Assembly (NCBI RefSeq): GCF_002939475.1
Contig: NZ_PKFQ01000001.1
Span: 4,709,001-4,773,000, forward strand
Source of the DNA: Streptomyces cinnamoneus
GTDB taxonomy: Bacteria; Actinomycetota; Actinomycetes; Streptomycetales; Streptomycetaceae
DNA: 64,000 bases
Direction: 5' to 3'
The notes under the pieces are model-generated. The model was not told where the DNA came from. It made no database searches and was given only the letters and a program-made list of their open reading frames with translations. Of the stretch, positions 42,518 through 51,217 are shown one piece after another. Within the stretch, counting starts at the first letter, position 1. Every line of letters starts with the position of its first letter. A program made the translations under genes and the position numbers.

Positions 42518-42851
42518 CGCCACGGAGCCCGTAGGGGGGCCGGACCGGACCACGAAGGCCCGGGCCGGCCCCTCGCCGGTTCCGGCCTCTTTCCGCGCCC
42601 GCCCCGCCACCCGCGCGGCCGCCGCGGCCCCACCACGCCACCGCGCCGGTGACCGCGGCACAAGCGACGCATGAGCGTCCCCCCCGCTGCGGTCGTACGA
42701 ACGCACGAAGCCGGCTCCGGCCCCGCGCCGGGGGCCGGCCAGGAGGCTTCCTCCTCGGGATACGACCGTTGCGGCAGTGGCCGCCGGACGCGGCGCGTGT
42801 CACATCCCCACCCGGTTCCCCCGCCGCGTCCCCCGGGGCTAGGTTCGGATC
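42518..42851 (+). other. 334-bp gap upstream of MDR dehydrogenase gene
   Basis: No coding frame stands out. TAGGTT at 42840-42845 is six bases before the ATG, the pattern of a leaderless promoter. Otherwise I see nothing. Confidence 0.4.
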
Positions 42852-43814
42852 ATGTTCGCCGCCTACGCCGCACGCATCGACCGGGACCAGCCGCTGAACG
42901 GACTCGTGCTGGGGGAGCGCCCCGAGCCCGAGGCGCGGCCCGGCTGGACGACCGTCAACGTCAAGGCCGCCACGCTCAACCACCACGACCTGTGGACGCT
43001 GCGCGGCGTGGGGATCAGCGAGAAGGTCCTGCCGATGATCCTCGGCTGCGACGCGGCCGGCGTGGACGAGGACGGCAACGAGGTCGTCGTCCACTCCGTC
43101 ATCGGCCAGACCGGCCACGGCGTCGGCCCCGACGAGCCCCGTTCGATCCTCACCGAGCGCTACCAGGGCACGTTCGCCGAGCGTGTCTCGGTCCCCAGCT
43201 GGAACGTGCTGCCCAAGCCCGCGGGGCTCTCATTCGAGGAGGCCGCCTGCCTGCCCACGGCCTGGCTGACCGCCTACCGGATGCTGTTCACCAACGCGGA
43301 CGTGCGCCCCGGCCAGAGCGTCCTGGTCCAGGGCGCCGGCGGCGGAGTCGCCACGGCGGCGATCGTCCTCGGCGCCGTCGCGGGCCTCCGGGTCTTCACC
43401 ACGAGCCGCGACGAGGCCAAGCGCAAGCGCGCGGTGGAACTGGGTGCGGAGGCGGCGTTCGAGCCCGGCGCCCGCCTGCCGCACCGTGTGGACGCCGTGA
43501 TCGAGACCGTCGGCGCGGCCACCTGGTCGCACTCGGTCAAGTCCCTCAAGCCCGGCGGCACGCTCGTGATCTCCGGCGCGACCAGCGGCCCGAACCCGCC
43601 CGCCGCCGAACTGAACCGCATCTTCTTCCTGGAGCTCAAGGTCGTCGGCTCGACGATGGGCACCAAGGAGGAGCTGGCGGACCTGCTCAGCCTCTGCGCG
43701 ACCAAGGACGTGCGCCCGCTGATCGACTCGGTCCTGCCCCTGGACCGGGCGCGCGAGGGCTTCGAAAAGATGTCCAGCGGCGATCTGTTCGGCAAGGTGG
43801 TGCTGACGGTATGA
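42852..43814 (+). CDS. MDR-family zinc-less quinone/alcohol dehydrogenase
   Basis: 320 residues. GroES-like N-terminus with ATLNHHDLWTLRG and GCDAAGVDEDGNEV; Rossmann domain with GQSVLVQGAGGGVATAAIVL. No Cys-based structural zinc loop is present, and the catalytic-zinc ligands are not clear, which fits the quinone oxidoreductase branch. Substrate unknown. It ends 7 bases before the GH5 gene, so both are probably co-transcribed. Confidence 0.85.
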   Translation: MFAAYAARIDRDQPLNGLVLGERPEPEARPGWTTVNVKAATLNHHDLWTLRGVGISEKVLPMILGCDAAGVDEDGNEVVVHSVIGQTGHGVGPDEPRSILTERYQGTFAERVSVPSWNVLPKPAGLSFEEAACLPTAWLTAYRMLFTNADVRPGQSVLVQGAGGGVATAAIVLGAVAGLRVFTTSRDEAKRKRAVELGAEAAFEPGARLPHRVDAVIETVGAATWSHSVKSLKPGGTLVISGATSGPNPPAAELNRIFFLELKVVGSTMGTKEELADLLSLCATKDVRPLIDSVLPLDRAREGFEKMSSGDLFGKVVLTV

Positions 43815-43821
43815 ACGACGG

Positions 43822-45207
43822 ATGCCGAAGAGACGCTTGCGCAAGGCGGCGTTCCTCGCCGTAACCGCTGTCCTGGCCCTCCTCGCACCGACGGCCCACG
43901 CCCGCACGGATCCCGGCATCCCCCGCCTCACCGACGAGCACGGCCGCGCCCTCACCCTGCGCGGCTGGAACCTGGCGGACAAGGACCACCAGGGGGAGCG
44001 GGCGCTGGAGGACATCACTGAGCGTTCCGTGCGCGACCTGTCGGCCAAGGGCTTCAACTTCGCCCGTCTGGCGGTCTTCTGGGACGACCTCGAACCCCGC
44101 CCCGGCCACTACAGCGAGCGCTACCTCCGCAAGGTCGAACGGGTCCTCGACTGGGCCCGGCTCCATCACGTCCGCGTCGTGATCGACGCCCACCAGGACG
44201 TCTACGGCCCGGCCTTCGGCGGCCACCGGGGCATCCCGGCCTGGGCGACGCGCACGGACGGCCTGCCCTACCGCACCCACCCGGACGACTGGTTCGCGGA
44301 GTACTTCGAGCCCGCGGTCCAGGCCGCCTTCCAGCACCTCTACGAGGACGAGGACCTGCGCCGGGCACAGACCCGGATGTGGCGGGTCCTGGCGGAACGC
44401 CTGGCGCGCCACCCGGCGGTGTTCGGCTACGACCTGATCAACGAGCCGATGGGCCGCATGCGTCCCGGCGAGGACATGTTCGAGGCCGCGCGCCGCATCG
44501 AGGCCACGCAGATCACGCCCATGTACAACCGCATCGCCCGGGCGATCCGGGAGGTCGACCGGCGGCACTGGCTGTTCGTCGAGCCGACCCCGGCGGCGGG
44601 CGAGGGCAGACCCACGGGCCTGGGCCGCGTCGAGGACCCCAAGGTCGTCTACGCGCCGCACTTCTACAACGCCGCGATGGAGGCGGGCCGGGACTACGAC
44701 CCGGCGTCCGGCTGGCTGCGGACGTACGAGGCGGCGATCGTCCACTACCCCCGCGCCCACCACCTGCCGGTCGTCGTCGGCGAGTGGGGCCCGCTCGACA
44801 GTTCCCTGCCGAACATGGGCCGCTTCTACGAGGAGGCCCTCGCCTCTCTGAGCCGCTACGCCTCCGGCTGGGCGGGCTGGCAGTGGTGTTACGGGGGCGG
44901 CTACTGCGCCCTCGACCAGGACGGCCGGTACCGCCCGAACAAGCAGCGGACGGCCAGGCCCTTCGCGAGCGCGGTGGCGGGAACGACGACGTACGAGTCC
45001 GGCGAGCGGGAGACGTACCGCCTGGAGTACGTGCCCCGCCCGGCCGGGGTGACGGAAGTGACGCTGCCGCCGTCGCCCACGGGCTGGCGCGTCCGCGTGA
45101 CGGGCGGGGCGAGGGCCGACGTGACGGAGGTGGGCCCCGACACGAGGCGGACGATCCACGTCAAGGCGCTGAAGGGAAACCCGGTGACGGTGGTGGCGAC
45201 AGGCTGA
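43822..45207 (+). CDS. Secreted GH5 endoglycoceramidase-like hydrolase
   Basis: 461 residues. Signal peptide ends near THA-RT (residue 28). The GH5 barrel contains RGWNLADKDHQGE, ARLAVFWDDLEPRPG, the acid/base Glu 208 in YDLINEPMG and the nucleophile Glu 321 in VVVGEWGPL. The pattern is that of endoglycoceramidases and related glycolipid-specific glucosidases. The C-terminal 80 residues form a beta domain. It acts outside the cell on glycolipids or an unknown beta-glucoside. ATG at 43822, weak ribosome site, likely coupled to the MDR gene. Confidence 0.8.
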   Translation: MPKRRLRKAAFLAVTAVLALLAPTAHARTDPGIPRLTDEHGRALTLRGWNLADKDHQGERALEDITERSVRDLSAKGFNFARLAVFWDDLEPRPGHYSERYLRKVERVLDWARLHHVRVVIDAHQDVYGPAFGGHRGIPAWATRTDGLPYRTHPDDWFAEYFEPAVQAAFQHLYEDEDLRRAQTRMWRVLAERLARHPAVFGYDLINEPMGRMRPGEDMFEAARRIEATQITPMYNRIARAIREVDRRHWLFVEPTPAAGEGRPTGLGRVEDPKVVYAPHFYNAAMEAGRDYDPASGWLRTYEAAIVHYPRAHHLPVVVGEWGPLDSSLPNMGRFYEEALASLSRYASGWAGWQWCYGGGYCALDQDGRYRPNKQRTARPFASAVAGTTTYESGERETYRLEYVPRPAGVTEVTLPPSPTGWRVRVTGGARADVTEVGPDTRRTIHVKALKGNPVTVVATG

Positions 45208-45228
45208 GGACACGGGCAGCCGGACGGA

Positions 45229-45255
45229 GCCCCTCACGACGATGGCGTGAGGGGC
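45229..45255. terminator. Bidirectional terminator, GH5 / padR
   Basis: 10-bp perfect stem GCCCCTCACG (45229-45238) and CGTGAGGGGC (45246-45255) with a 7-nt loop, between convergent genes. Confidence 0.7.
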
Positions 45256-45270
45256 CGGGCCGGGACGGCG

Positions 45271-46242
45271 TCAGCCCAGCCGTTCACCCCGTACGACGGC
45301 ATGGATGCGGGCGGCGGCATCCACCAAGTGGCCCTTGACGGCCACCAGTTGATCGCCGGTCAGCCCGTGGTCCCGTGCGACGTCACGCACGTCGTCGCGG
45401 AAGCGGTCGAGCATCCGGTCCAGATCGCGCACGGCGTCACGCCGACTGCCAGCACCGGCGCCGGCGTCGGAACCAGAAGCGGATCCGGACCCGTTCTCAC
45501 CGGAACCACCGGAACCACCGGAACCACCGGCCCCCGCCCCCGCCAGCGCCCCCAGCTCCTGCGCCAGCGCGCTGACGCCTTCCACCAGCCCGGTCGGCCA
45601 GTCGCCCTGCCGCGTGTGCTCGCGCACCTGCTCCTGGACCCGCTCCGTGATGCGCCGCACCTCCTGCCGGGCATGCTCCTGCGCCTGCCAGGCCTGCCGC
45701 CGCGCGGTCTGGGCCTCCTGCCGGGCGCGCCGGCTGTCCTCCTTGGCCCGTCGTGCCTGCTCCCGCAACTCCTCCTTGGCGCGCCGCAGTTCCTCCTTCG
45801 CGCCCGTGAAGTACGGCCCCGCCCCGCCCGGTGCGGCCGCGCCGGCGGCGTCCGCGCGGGCCCGCAGCGCCTCCTCCCGCATCTCGCGCCGCAGGTCACC
45901 CGCCGCCCCCCGCACGTCCTCGCGGATGTCCGCGGCCAACGCGGCGACGGAGTCGCGGATCTCCAGTTCCAGCGCGGCCAGCTCCCCCTGCCGGTCGGCG
46001 AGTTCGGCCCGCCCGGCATCGGTGATGGAGTACACCTTGCGCCCGCCCTCCGTGGCGTGCGTGACCAGCCCCTCGGCCTCCAGCTTGGCCAGCCGGGGGT
46101 AGACGGTGCCGGCGGAGGGCGCGTACAGGCCCTGGAAGCGCTCCTCCAGGAGGCGGATCACCTCGTAGCCGTGGCGCGGCGCCTCGTCGAGGAGCTTGAG
46201 CAGGTACAGCCGCAGCCGGCCGTGGGCGAAGACAGGAGGCAT
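45271..46242 (-). CDS. PadR-family transcriptional regulator, long helical C-terminus
   Basis: 323 residues. PadR winged helix at the start (LYLLKLLDEAPRHGYEVIRL, GTVYPRLAKLEAEGLVT, GRKVYSITDAGRAEL). From about residue 80 a long charged coiled-coil region (KEELRRAKEELREQARRAKE) follows, then a Gly/Ser linker of GGS repeats (45500-45530) and a C-terminal helical domain. The ATG at 46242 overlaps the DUF4097 stop (TGATG). It probably represses the DUF4097-padR operon through the palindromes at 47151-47193. Confidence 0.83.
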   Translation of the reverse strand: MPPVFAHGRLRLYLLKLLDEAPRHGYEVIRLLEERFQGLYAPSAGTVYPRLAKLEAEGLVTHATEGGRKVYSITDAGRAELADRQGELAALELEIRDSVAALAADIREDVRGAAGDLRREMREEALRARADAAGAAAPGGAGPYFTGAKEELRRAKEELREQARRAKEDSRRARQEAQTARRQAWQAQEHARQEVRRITERVQEQVREHTRQGDWPTGLVEGVSALAQELGALAGAGAGGSGGSGGSGENGSGSASGSDAGAGAGSRRDAVRDLDRMLDRFRDDVRDVARDHGLTGDQLVAVKGHLVDAAARIHAVVRGERLG

Positions 46243-47114
46243 CAGAGGACCTTTCCCTGAGCGGGGGCGCCGGCGGGAGCGTCCTGGACCGGCGGCCTGC
46301 GCAGCAGCGCGACCGCCCCGGAGACGGTGGTGATCTTGAGCAGGCCCTGTCCCGAGCCGAGCGTGCCGGTGATGCGCCTGGCGCCCCACTGGTCCTCGAC
46401 CCGCAGGCCCTCGACGGCGCAGGAGACCTTGCCGCTGGTGGTGTTGGCGTGGACCTCCGTGTCGGCGGAGTGCGGCAGCCGTACGGCGATCTCACCGGAG
46501 ACGCTGCTGAGGGCGACGGCCGGGCGGGAGGCGTCGGAGGGCGGCAGGGCGGCCAGGTCGAGCGTCATGTCGCCGCTCACCGAGTCGGCCTTGACCGTAC
46601 CGCCGGAGCTCTCGATGAGCGTGAGGTCGCCGGAGACGGAGCCGAAGCGCAGGTCCCCGCCGAGGGCCTGGGCCTCCAGCCCCCCGGAGACGGTCTCCGC
46701 GCGCACGGCTCCGGTGACGCCGACCAGTGTGGTGTCGCCGGTGACGCCGCGCACCTCGGTCGCGCCGCCGATGCCGGAGACGACGGCGGTGGCGCTGACG
46801 ACGCCGACCTCGACGCGCGTCGCGGTGGGCACGGTCAGGGTCGCGGAGGCGGTGCGCTTCCAGCCCTTGCGGTCGAACCACTTGAGGAAGTTCTGCCACG
46901 GCACGTCCTCGTAGCCGACGGTCAGGACGCCCGCCTTGTGGCTGACGAGCAGCGGCGGGCCGTCGATCCGGGTCAGCTCCAGCCGTGCGGGCCCGCTGTC
47001 CGTTCCCACGACGTTGACCGTGCCGCCGACGATGCGCACGCTCAGATCGGTGACTGGCGCGTCGAAGGTGAGCTTCTGTGGTGTGGCGAGCGACCACTCC
47101 GACTGGTCCGGCAT
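46242..47114 (-). CDS. DUF4097 family beta-repeat protein
   Basis: 290 residues with the repeated SVSGDLTLIES, SVSGDMTLDLA and SVSGEIAVRLP blocks of the DUF4097 (adhesin-like) beta-helix, from about residue 105. No signal peptide. GAGGAGG before the ATG at 47114 sets the start. It is paired with padR, a common actinobacterial arrangement, and preceded by a palindromic operator. Function unknown; a role in envelope stress sensing is often proposed but not shown. Confidence 0.82.
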   Translation of the reverse strand: MPDQSEWSLATPQKLTFDAPVTDLSVRIVGGTVNVVGTDSGPARLELTRIDGPPLLVSHKAGVLTVGYEDVPWQNFLKWFDRKGWKRTASATLTVPTATRVEVGVVSATAVVSGIGGATEVRGVTGDTTLVGVTGAVRAETVSGGLEAQALGGDLRFGSVSGDLTLIESSGGTVKADSVSGDMTLDLAALPPSDASRPAVALSSVSGEIAVRLPHSADTEVHANTTSGKVSCAVEGLRVEDQWGARRITGTLGSGQGLLKITTVSGAVALLRRPPVQDAPAGAPAQGKVL

Positions 47115-47150
47115 GCCGGCCTCCTCGTGAACCCTGGTCCGGGACCTGAA

Positions 47151-47193
47151 CGCGATACAACATATCGCGTCTCTCGCCAGACACGATATATCG
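47151..47193 (-). promoter_or_regulatory. Two palindromes, probable PadR operators
   Basis: CGCGATA-CAACA-TATCGCG (47151-47169) and CGATATATCG (47184-47193). Both lie upstream of DUF4097-padR, 37-79 bases before the start, and are AT-rich against the surrounding DNA. Their mutual likeness and the adjacent PadR gene suggest autoregulation. Confidence 0.65.
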
Positions 47194-47239
47194 CGGTTTT
47201 GGGAAGTCAAGGGTCAGCGGCGTGGCTTAGCGTTGACGC

Positions 47240-48079
47240 ATGTCCGCAACCGATCACAGCCGGGCGGCGGCAGGCGCGCTGCTGCTCTGCCGGGCCGATC
47301 CCGACCGTGTCCGTCCGTCCGCCCAGCTGCTGCGCGAACCGCTGCTCGTCGCCCCGGCGGGCGGGGGGTGGAGCGTGCTGGTGCCGGCGGAGGAGCCGGG
47401 CCCGGGCGCCGCCGAGAACCCGGCCGCGCTGACGGCGGAGTGGACGCACGCCCTGACGGTCGCCGAGTCCTGGCCGGCGGTCGGCCTGTGGTGGGACGAG
47501 GAGGGTGCGGGCTTCGTCGTGGCGGCGGGCTTCCGCCGCACGCTCGGCTACACCTGGCTGGCGGACGGCTCCCCGCTGGGCGACGAGGGCGCGTTGACGG
47601 CCCTGCGGGCCCGGCTGGGGCTGGATCCGGTGCTGGACGCGGCGGCGTTCGACCGGCTGACGGCGCCGGACTCGGACGCGGACGCCGCCGCGCGGGTGCG
47701 GGGCCTCGTCGCGGTGCTCGCGCGGGCCGGCCTGCACCTGCCGCAGGGGCTGGTGCCGGGCGCGAGCGCGCGGACGCTGCGCGCGGCGATGGAGGCGGCG
47801 CCGTCGGCGGAGGCGGTGGAGTGGCCGGGCTGGCGCGCCGCGATGCGCGACGGGCTCGACGCGACGGAACGGGGCCCGCTGGGCACGTGGGTGCGGGGGC
47901 CGCGGGCGCGGGCGCTGGGAACGGCGGAACTGCTGGCCGGCGCGGTGCTGCTGAGCCGCGCCAGGCGGGCGGAGAGGCCCCGCCGGGGCTGGGCGCTGGC
48001 GGGCGCCGTGCTGCTGGCGGACGGCGCGCTGACGATCGCGTACGACGCGTGGCGCCGCCGTGGGCCGCGCACACGGTGA
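47240..48079 (+). CDS. Hypothetical protein with C-terminal membrane segments
   Basis: 279 residues. The N-terminal 60% is soluble, Trp- and Ala-rich (WSVLVPAEEPGPG, PAVGLWWDEEGAGFVVAAGF). The C-terminus has hydrophobic stretches (LGTAELLAGAVLLSRA and GWALAGAVLLADGALTIAYD). I recognise no family. It is divergent from the DUF4097 operon and shares its control region; no Shine-Dalgarno stands before the ATG at 47240. Confidence 0.7.
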   Translation: MSATDHSRAAAGALLLCRADPDRVRPSAQLLREPLLVAPAGGGWSVLVPAEEPGPGAAENPAALTAEWTHALTVAESWPAVGLWWDEEGAGFVVAAGFRRTLGYTWLADGSPLGDEGALTALRARLGLDPVLDAAAFDRLTAPDSDADAAARVRGLVAVLARAGLHLPQGLVPGASARTLRAAMEAAPSAEAVEWPGWRAAMRDGLDATERGPLGTWVRGPRARALGTAELLAGAVLLSRARRAERPRRGWALAGAVLLADGALTIAYDAWRRRGPRTR

Positions 48080-48178
48080 CGGACGCTACGGGCGAGAAGA
48101 CCGGCGGACCCGTGCCCGGCAAGGCCGGCGCGCGGTGCGGAGGGCCCGGGCGGAGGCCGGAGAAGCGCGCGAGGCCGC

Positions 48179-48358
48179 TTACTCGTCGTCCTCGTCGTCC
48201 AGCCGCGCCAGCCACGTCGCCAGCCGCTCCACCGGGACCTCGAAGTCCGGGTTGAGGTCGACGAACTCGCGGAGGCGCTCGGCCACCCAGGCGAGGGAGA
48301 CCTCCTCCTCGCCGCGCCGGTTCTCCAGCTCCTCGATGCCGCGGTCGGTGAAGTACAA
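48179..48358 (-). CDS. DUF6104 family small acidic protein
   Basis: 59 residues. The family pattern YFTDRGIEELENRRGEEEVS at the start and LNPDFEVPVERLATWLARLD at the end are intact, ending in an acidic DDEDDE. The start is a TTG at 48358 (GGAG six bases upstream), which gives the usual MYFTDRGIEEL N-terminus; the longer frame is not conserved. Function unknown; conserved in Streptomyces. Confidence 0.78.
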   Translation of the reverse strand: MYFTDRGIEELENRRGEEEVSLAWVAERLREFVDLNPDFEVPVERLATWLARLDDEDDE

Positions 48359-48496
48359 CGTGATCTCCGTCAGGGGGTGGGGGAATCTCTCCGCCCAGGA
48401 TAGGCGGCCCCCGGCCGGCCCTTGGCCACAGCCTCTCGCGCCCATCGGACCAGAGGACTAGCCTGCTGCATCATCCACGGTAACGGGGGGTGGCAC

Positions 48497-48922
48497 GTGG
48501 CTGGCGGAATCGCTCAAGTGCGCCTGGACGACGGCACGGTGGTCTGGGCGCGGATCACGGAGGCGCAGGAGCTCCAGGAGCCGCCTGGGGGTGCGTACGG
48601 CGCCTACGGCGCTCCGGGCGCCCCCGGCGCGTACGAGGACTCCAGTGCCGTCCGGCACGTGGCGGACGCCGCCAGCGGCCTCGCCGACGTCGTGCGCGGC
48701 GTCGTCGGGTCCCTGCGCATGGGGCTCGCGGCGGCGCGGCCGGACGAGGTGCGGGTCGACTTCGGGATCGAGCTGTCCGCCCAGGCGGGACGGGTGATCG
48801 GCCTGCTCGCGGACGGCAACGGCAAGGCGTCGATCACGGTCTCGCTGACCTGGTCCGAGCGGGCGGCGCCGGCCCCGCCGCCGCCCGCCCCCGGCGGCCC
48901 CACGACCCCCGGCGCTCCTTGA
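48497..48922 (+). CDS. CU044_2847 / Trypco1 (trypsin-co-occurring) domain protein
   Basis: 141 residues. The Trypco1 fold is seen in IAQVRLDDGTVVWARI and DEVRVDFGIELSAQAGRVIG, then a stretch GKASITVSLTWSER and a Pro/Ala-rich tail. A Gly/Ala/Tyr-rich linker (AYGAYGAPGAPGAYE) lies between the two beta strands. In actinobacteria such proteins precede trypsin-like proteases of NTP-dependent conflict systems. GTG at 48497 with GGGGGG six bases before it. Its TGA overlaps the TTG start of the protease gene. Confidence 0.8.
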   Translation: MAGGIAQVRLDDGTVVWARITEAQELQEPPGGAYGAYGAPGAPGAYEDSSAVRHVADAASGLADVVRGVVGSLRMGLAAARPDEVRVDFGIELSAQAGRVIGLLADGNGKASITVSLTWSERAAPAPPPPAPGGPTTPGAP

Positions 48923-51063
48923 GCGCCCTCGACGGCACCGCGCGCCGGGCCGTCGTGCGCATTTCCGCGCCCGGTGGCGGGTATGACCGCAGCGGCGCCC
49001 GGTTCTGGGGCAGTGGGTTCTTCATCGCTCCGGGGTGGGTCCTTACCTGCGCCCACGTGGTGGGGAACGGGGGTGGTGACGTGCTCGGCGGAGTGACGGG
49101 CATCGACATCACGGACTGGCGGGACCGCACGACCGAGGGCCGCGTCGCGCTCGCCCTGCCCCGCCCGCCCGACCCCGACGCGCCGCCCCGCCGCTGGCCC
49201 CTGCCCGACCTGGCCCTCGTCGAGGTGGCGGACGCGGAGGACGCCGAGTGCCTGTGGCTGAGCGACCGGTCGGCGGTCGTGCCCGCCCCGGTCAGTCTGC
49301 ACGGCTGGTCGCAGGAGACCGGGGAGCTGGCCCTGCGCTTCGGCCTGGGCACCGCCAGCGGCGGTGACGGCAGCGACGGCAGCGCCATGCTGCTGCGCGG
49401 CGAGATCCCCGTGGCCGGCTGTTCGGGCGGGCCCGTCGTGGACACCGGCCGGGGCGCGGTGATCGGCGTGAGCAAGGGACGCGGCCACGACACGGCCGGC
49501 CTGGCCGTGCCCGTCACCGCCCTGCGCCGGATCGCCGACGACGGCCCGGGCCGCGACCGGCTGCACTCGATCATCAGCGCCCACGACCGCCATCATCTGC
49601 GCCGCTACCGCACCATGGGCACCGGCGGCAGCTGGACCGGCCTCCAGCAGGCGCTGCGCCCGCCTCGGGCGGACGGCTTCACGCCCGTCCTGCGCACCCA
49701 CCTCTTCGCCCGCCTCGCCGAGCTGACCCAGCCGCGCACGCCCGGCGAGGTCATGCTGCTGGTCGGGCACGCCAAGCGGCGGGTGATCCAGGCCCCGTAC
49801 CAGCCGGGCGTCGAGCACGACCCGCGCACCTGGCGCGAGGGCGTGGGGCTGCTGTACGACCTGCGCGACGGCGGCCGGACCAAGGAGACGGGCCCCGACC
49901 GGGACCTGGAACTGGAGGCCGTGCTGCTGTACGCCGCCCGGGTCGCGGCGGCCGTGAGCCGGCTGGGCGAGGGCCGGGACGTGGCGCCGCTGCGCGAGCT
50001 GAGCACCTGGCTGGCCGGGCAGGCCGAGTCGCTGCCCGACGTCATCCGGGAGGAGATCCACCAGATCCTGCACGGCGGTTCGGCCGGCCCGGCCGAGCCG
50101 CGCGAGCCCGCCCCGCCCGGCACGGTGGAGCTGCGCAAGCCGGAGCGCAGGGACGTCGAGCCGGGCGCGCCCGGCGCGGCCGAGGGCCGGGCCCGCGCGG
50201 ACGTCATCGTGGAGGTCGACCCCCTGCTCTACGGCAGCTGTTACCCCTGGCGGGTGAAACTGCTCCTGGAGGACGGCGTGGTCACCCCGCTGGCCGGCGA
50301 CGAGCGGGGCGTGCCCCGGGCGCGGCTGCGCGAGGCCCTGCGCGAGCCGATCGCGCGGGCCCTGCGCCAGGGCGACGTGGGCGAGCACCTGGCCGAGGTC
50401 CAAGTGGTGCTGCCCCGCGAGCTGTTCGACGAGCCGCTGGACGCCTGGCGGCTGACGGCCCCCGACGCGCCGGGCGGCGGCATCGACCCGCACACCATGC
50501 CGCTGGGGCAGCGCCGCGTGGTGGTGGTGCGCGACCGCAGGCGCCGCGACCACCCGGCCATCCCCGAGTGGCACAGACGCTGGAGCGGGACGAGCCGGGG
50601 CCCGCTGACCGTCGTGCCGCTGCGCCGTGAGGCGCCGGAGCGCGGCCACGGCGGCGCGGGCCGCGAGAGCGGGCACGCGGCGTACGGGCGGCTGTCGGAC
50701 GCCGCCGACTCGGCGGTGCCCGTCTACTGCGGCGAGGTGGCCGGCGGCGCCGGGGCCATGGCGATGGAGGCGGCGCTGGCCGCCGGGCACCCGGTGGTGA
50801 TCTGGCGCAGATGCGCCACGGGCCATACGGATTGCGCCGAATTCCATCACGAAATCGCCCGGCTGGTGGGCGAGGCGGGGACCGCGGACGGTCTCCACCG
50901 GCGCATCCGCAACCTCCGCATCCGCTGTGGCGACCCCGACGCGCCCGACCCGGAAGTCCTGTGGGCCCGGTCGATTGCCGTGCTCTTCGATTCGCCCGAT
51001 CATCCGCCGCTGCCCGACACGCCGTTGTACGTGCCGGGCGCCGGCTGGGGTACAGGTCCATGA
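48919..51063 (+). CDS. Trypsin-like serine protease with VMAP C-terminal domain
   Basis: 714 residues. Trypsin fold in residues 1-220: His 46 in VLTCAHVVG, Asp 97 in LPDLALVEV, and Ser 169 in AGCSGGPVV complete a catalytic triad. A middle helical region (about 260-400) and a C-terminal VMAP-C-like domain (DVIVEVDPLLYGSCYPWRVK, VVVVRDRRRRDHPAIPEWHR, PVVIWRRCATGHTDCAEFH) follow. The TTG at 48919 overlaps the preceding TGA (TTGA), deciding the start. The protein is probably the effector or signal arm of the vWA-MoxR-VMAP system; cytosolic, no signal peptide. Confidence 0.82.
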   Translation: MSALDGTARRAVVRISAPGGGYDRSGARFWGSGFFIAPGWVLTCAHVVGNGGGDVLGGVTGIDITDWRDRTTEGRVALALPRPPDPDAPPRRWPLPDLALVEVADAEDAECLWLSDRSAVVPAPVSLHGWSQETGELALRFGLGTASGGDGSDGSAMLLRGEIPVAGCSGGPVVDTGRGAVIGVSKGRGHDTAGLAVPVTALRRIADDGPGRDRLHSIISAHDRHHLRRYRTMGTGGSWTGLQQALRPPRADGFTPVLRTHLFARLAELTQPRTPGEVMLLVGHAKRRVIQAPYQPGVEHDPRTWREGVGLLYDLRDGGRTKETGPDRDLELEAVLLYAARVAAAVSRLGEGRDVAPLRELSTWLAGQAESLPDVIREEIHQILHGGSAGPAEPREPAPPGTVELRKPERRDVEPGAPGAAEGRARADVIVEVDPLLYGSCYPWRVKLLLEDGVVTPLAGDERGVPRARLREALREPIARALRQGDVGEHLAEVQVVLPRELFDEPLDAWRLTAPDAPGGGIDPHTMPLGQRRVVVVRDRRRRDHPAIPEWHRRWSGTSRGPLTVVPLRREAPERGHGGAGRESGHAAYGRLSDAADSAVPVYCGEVAGGAGAMAMEAALAAGHPVVIWRRCATGHTDCAEFHHEIARLVGEAGTADGLHRRIRNLRIRCGDPDAPDPEVLWARSIAVLFDSPDHPPLPDTPLYVPGAGWGTGP

Positions 51064-51217
51064 CGACGCGTCAAGAACACCCCAGGGGAGCGCGACCGGG
51101 GTCGGCAGCGCCGTGCCGTACCGGTACCGTCGACCGGGGGCCTCACGGCGTGTCACAGCGAAGCGGGGCCCGGGCGCGGCAGGCCTCAAGGTCACGACCA
51201 GCTACGAGGAGCCCAGT

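Noticed and set aside
45500..45530. 9-bp tandem repeats within padR
   Set aside because: They encode a GGS linker in frame; an ordinary low-complexity hinge, not a regulatory repeat.
48604..51195. 863-aa open frame on the minus strand
   Set aside because: Shadow of the trypsin-VMAP gene, which has a clear catalytic triad on the plus strand.
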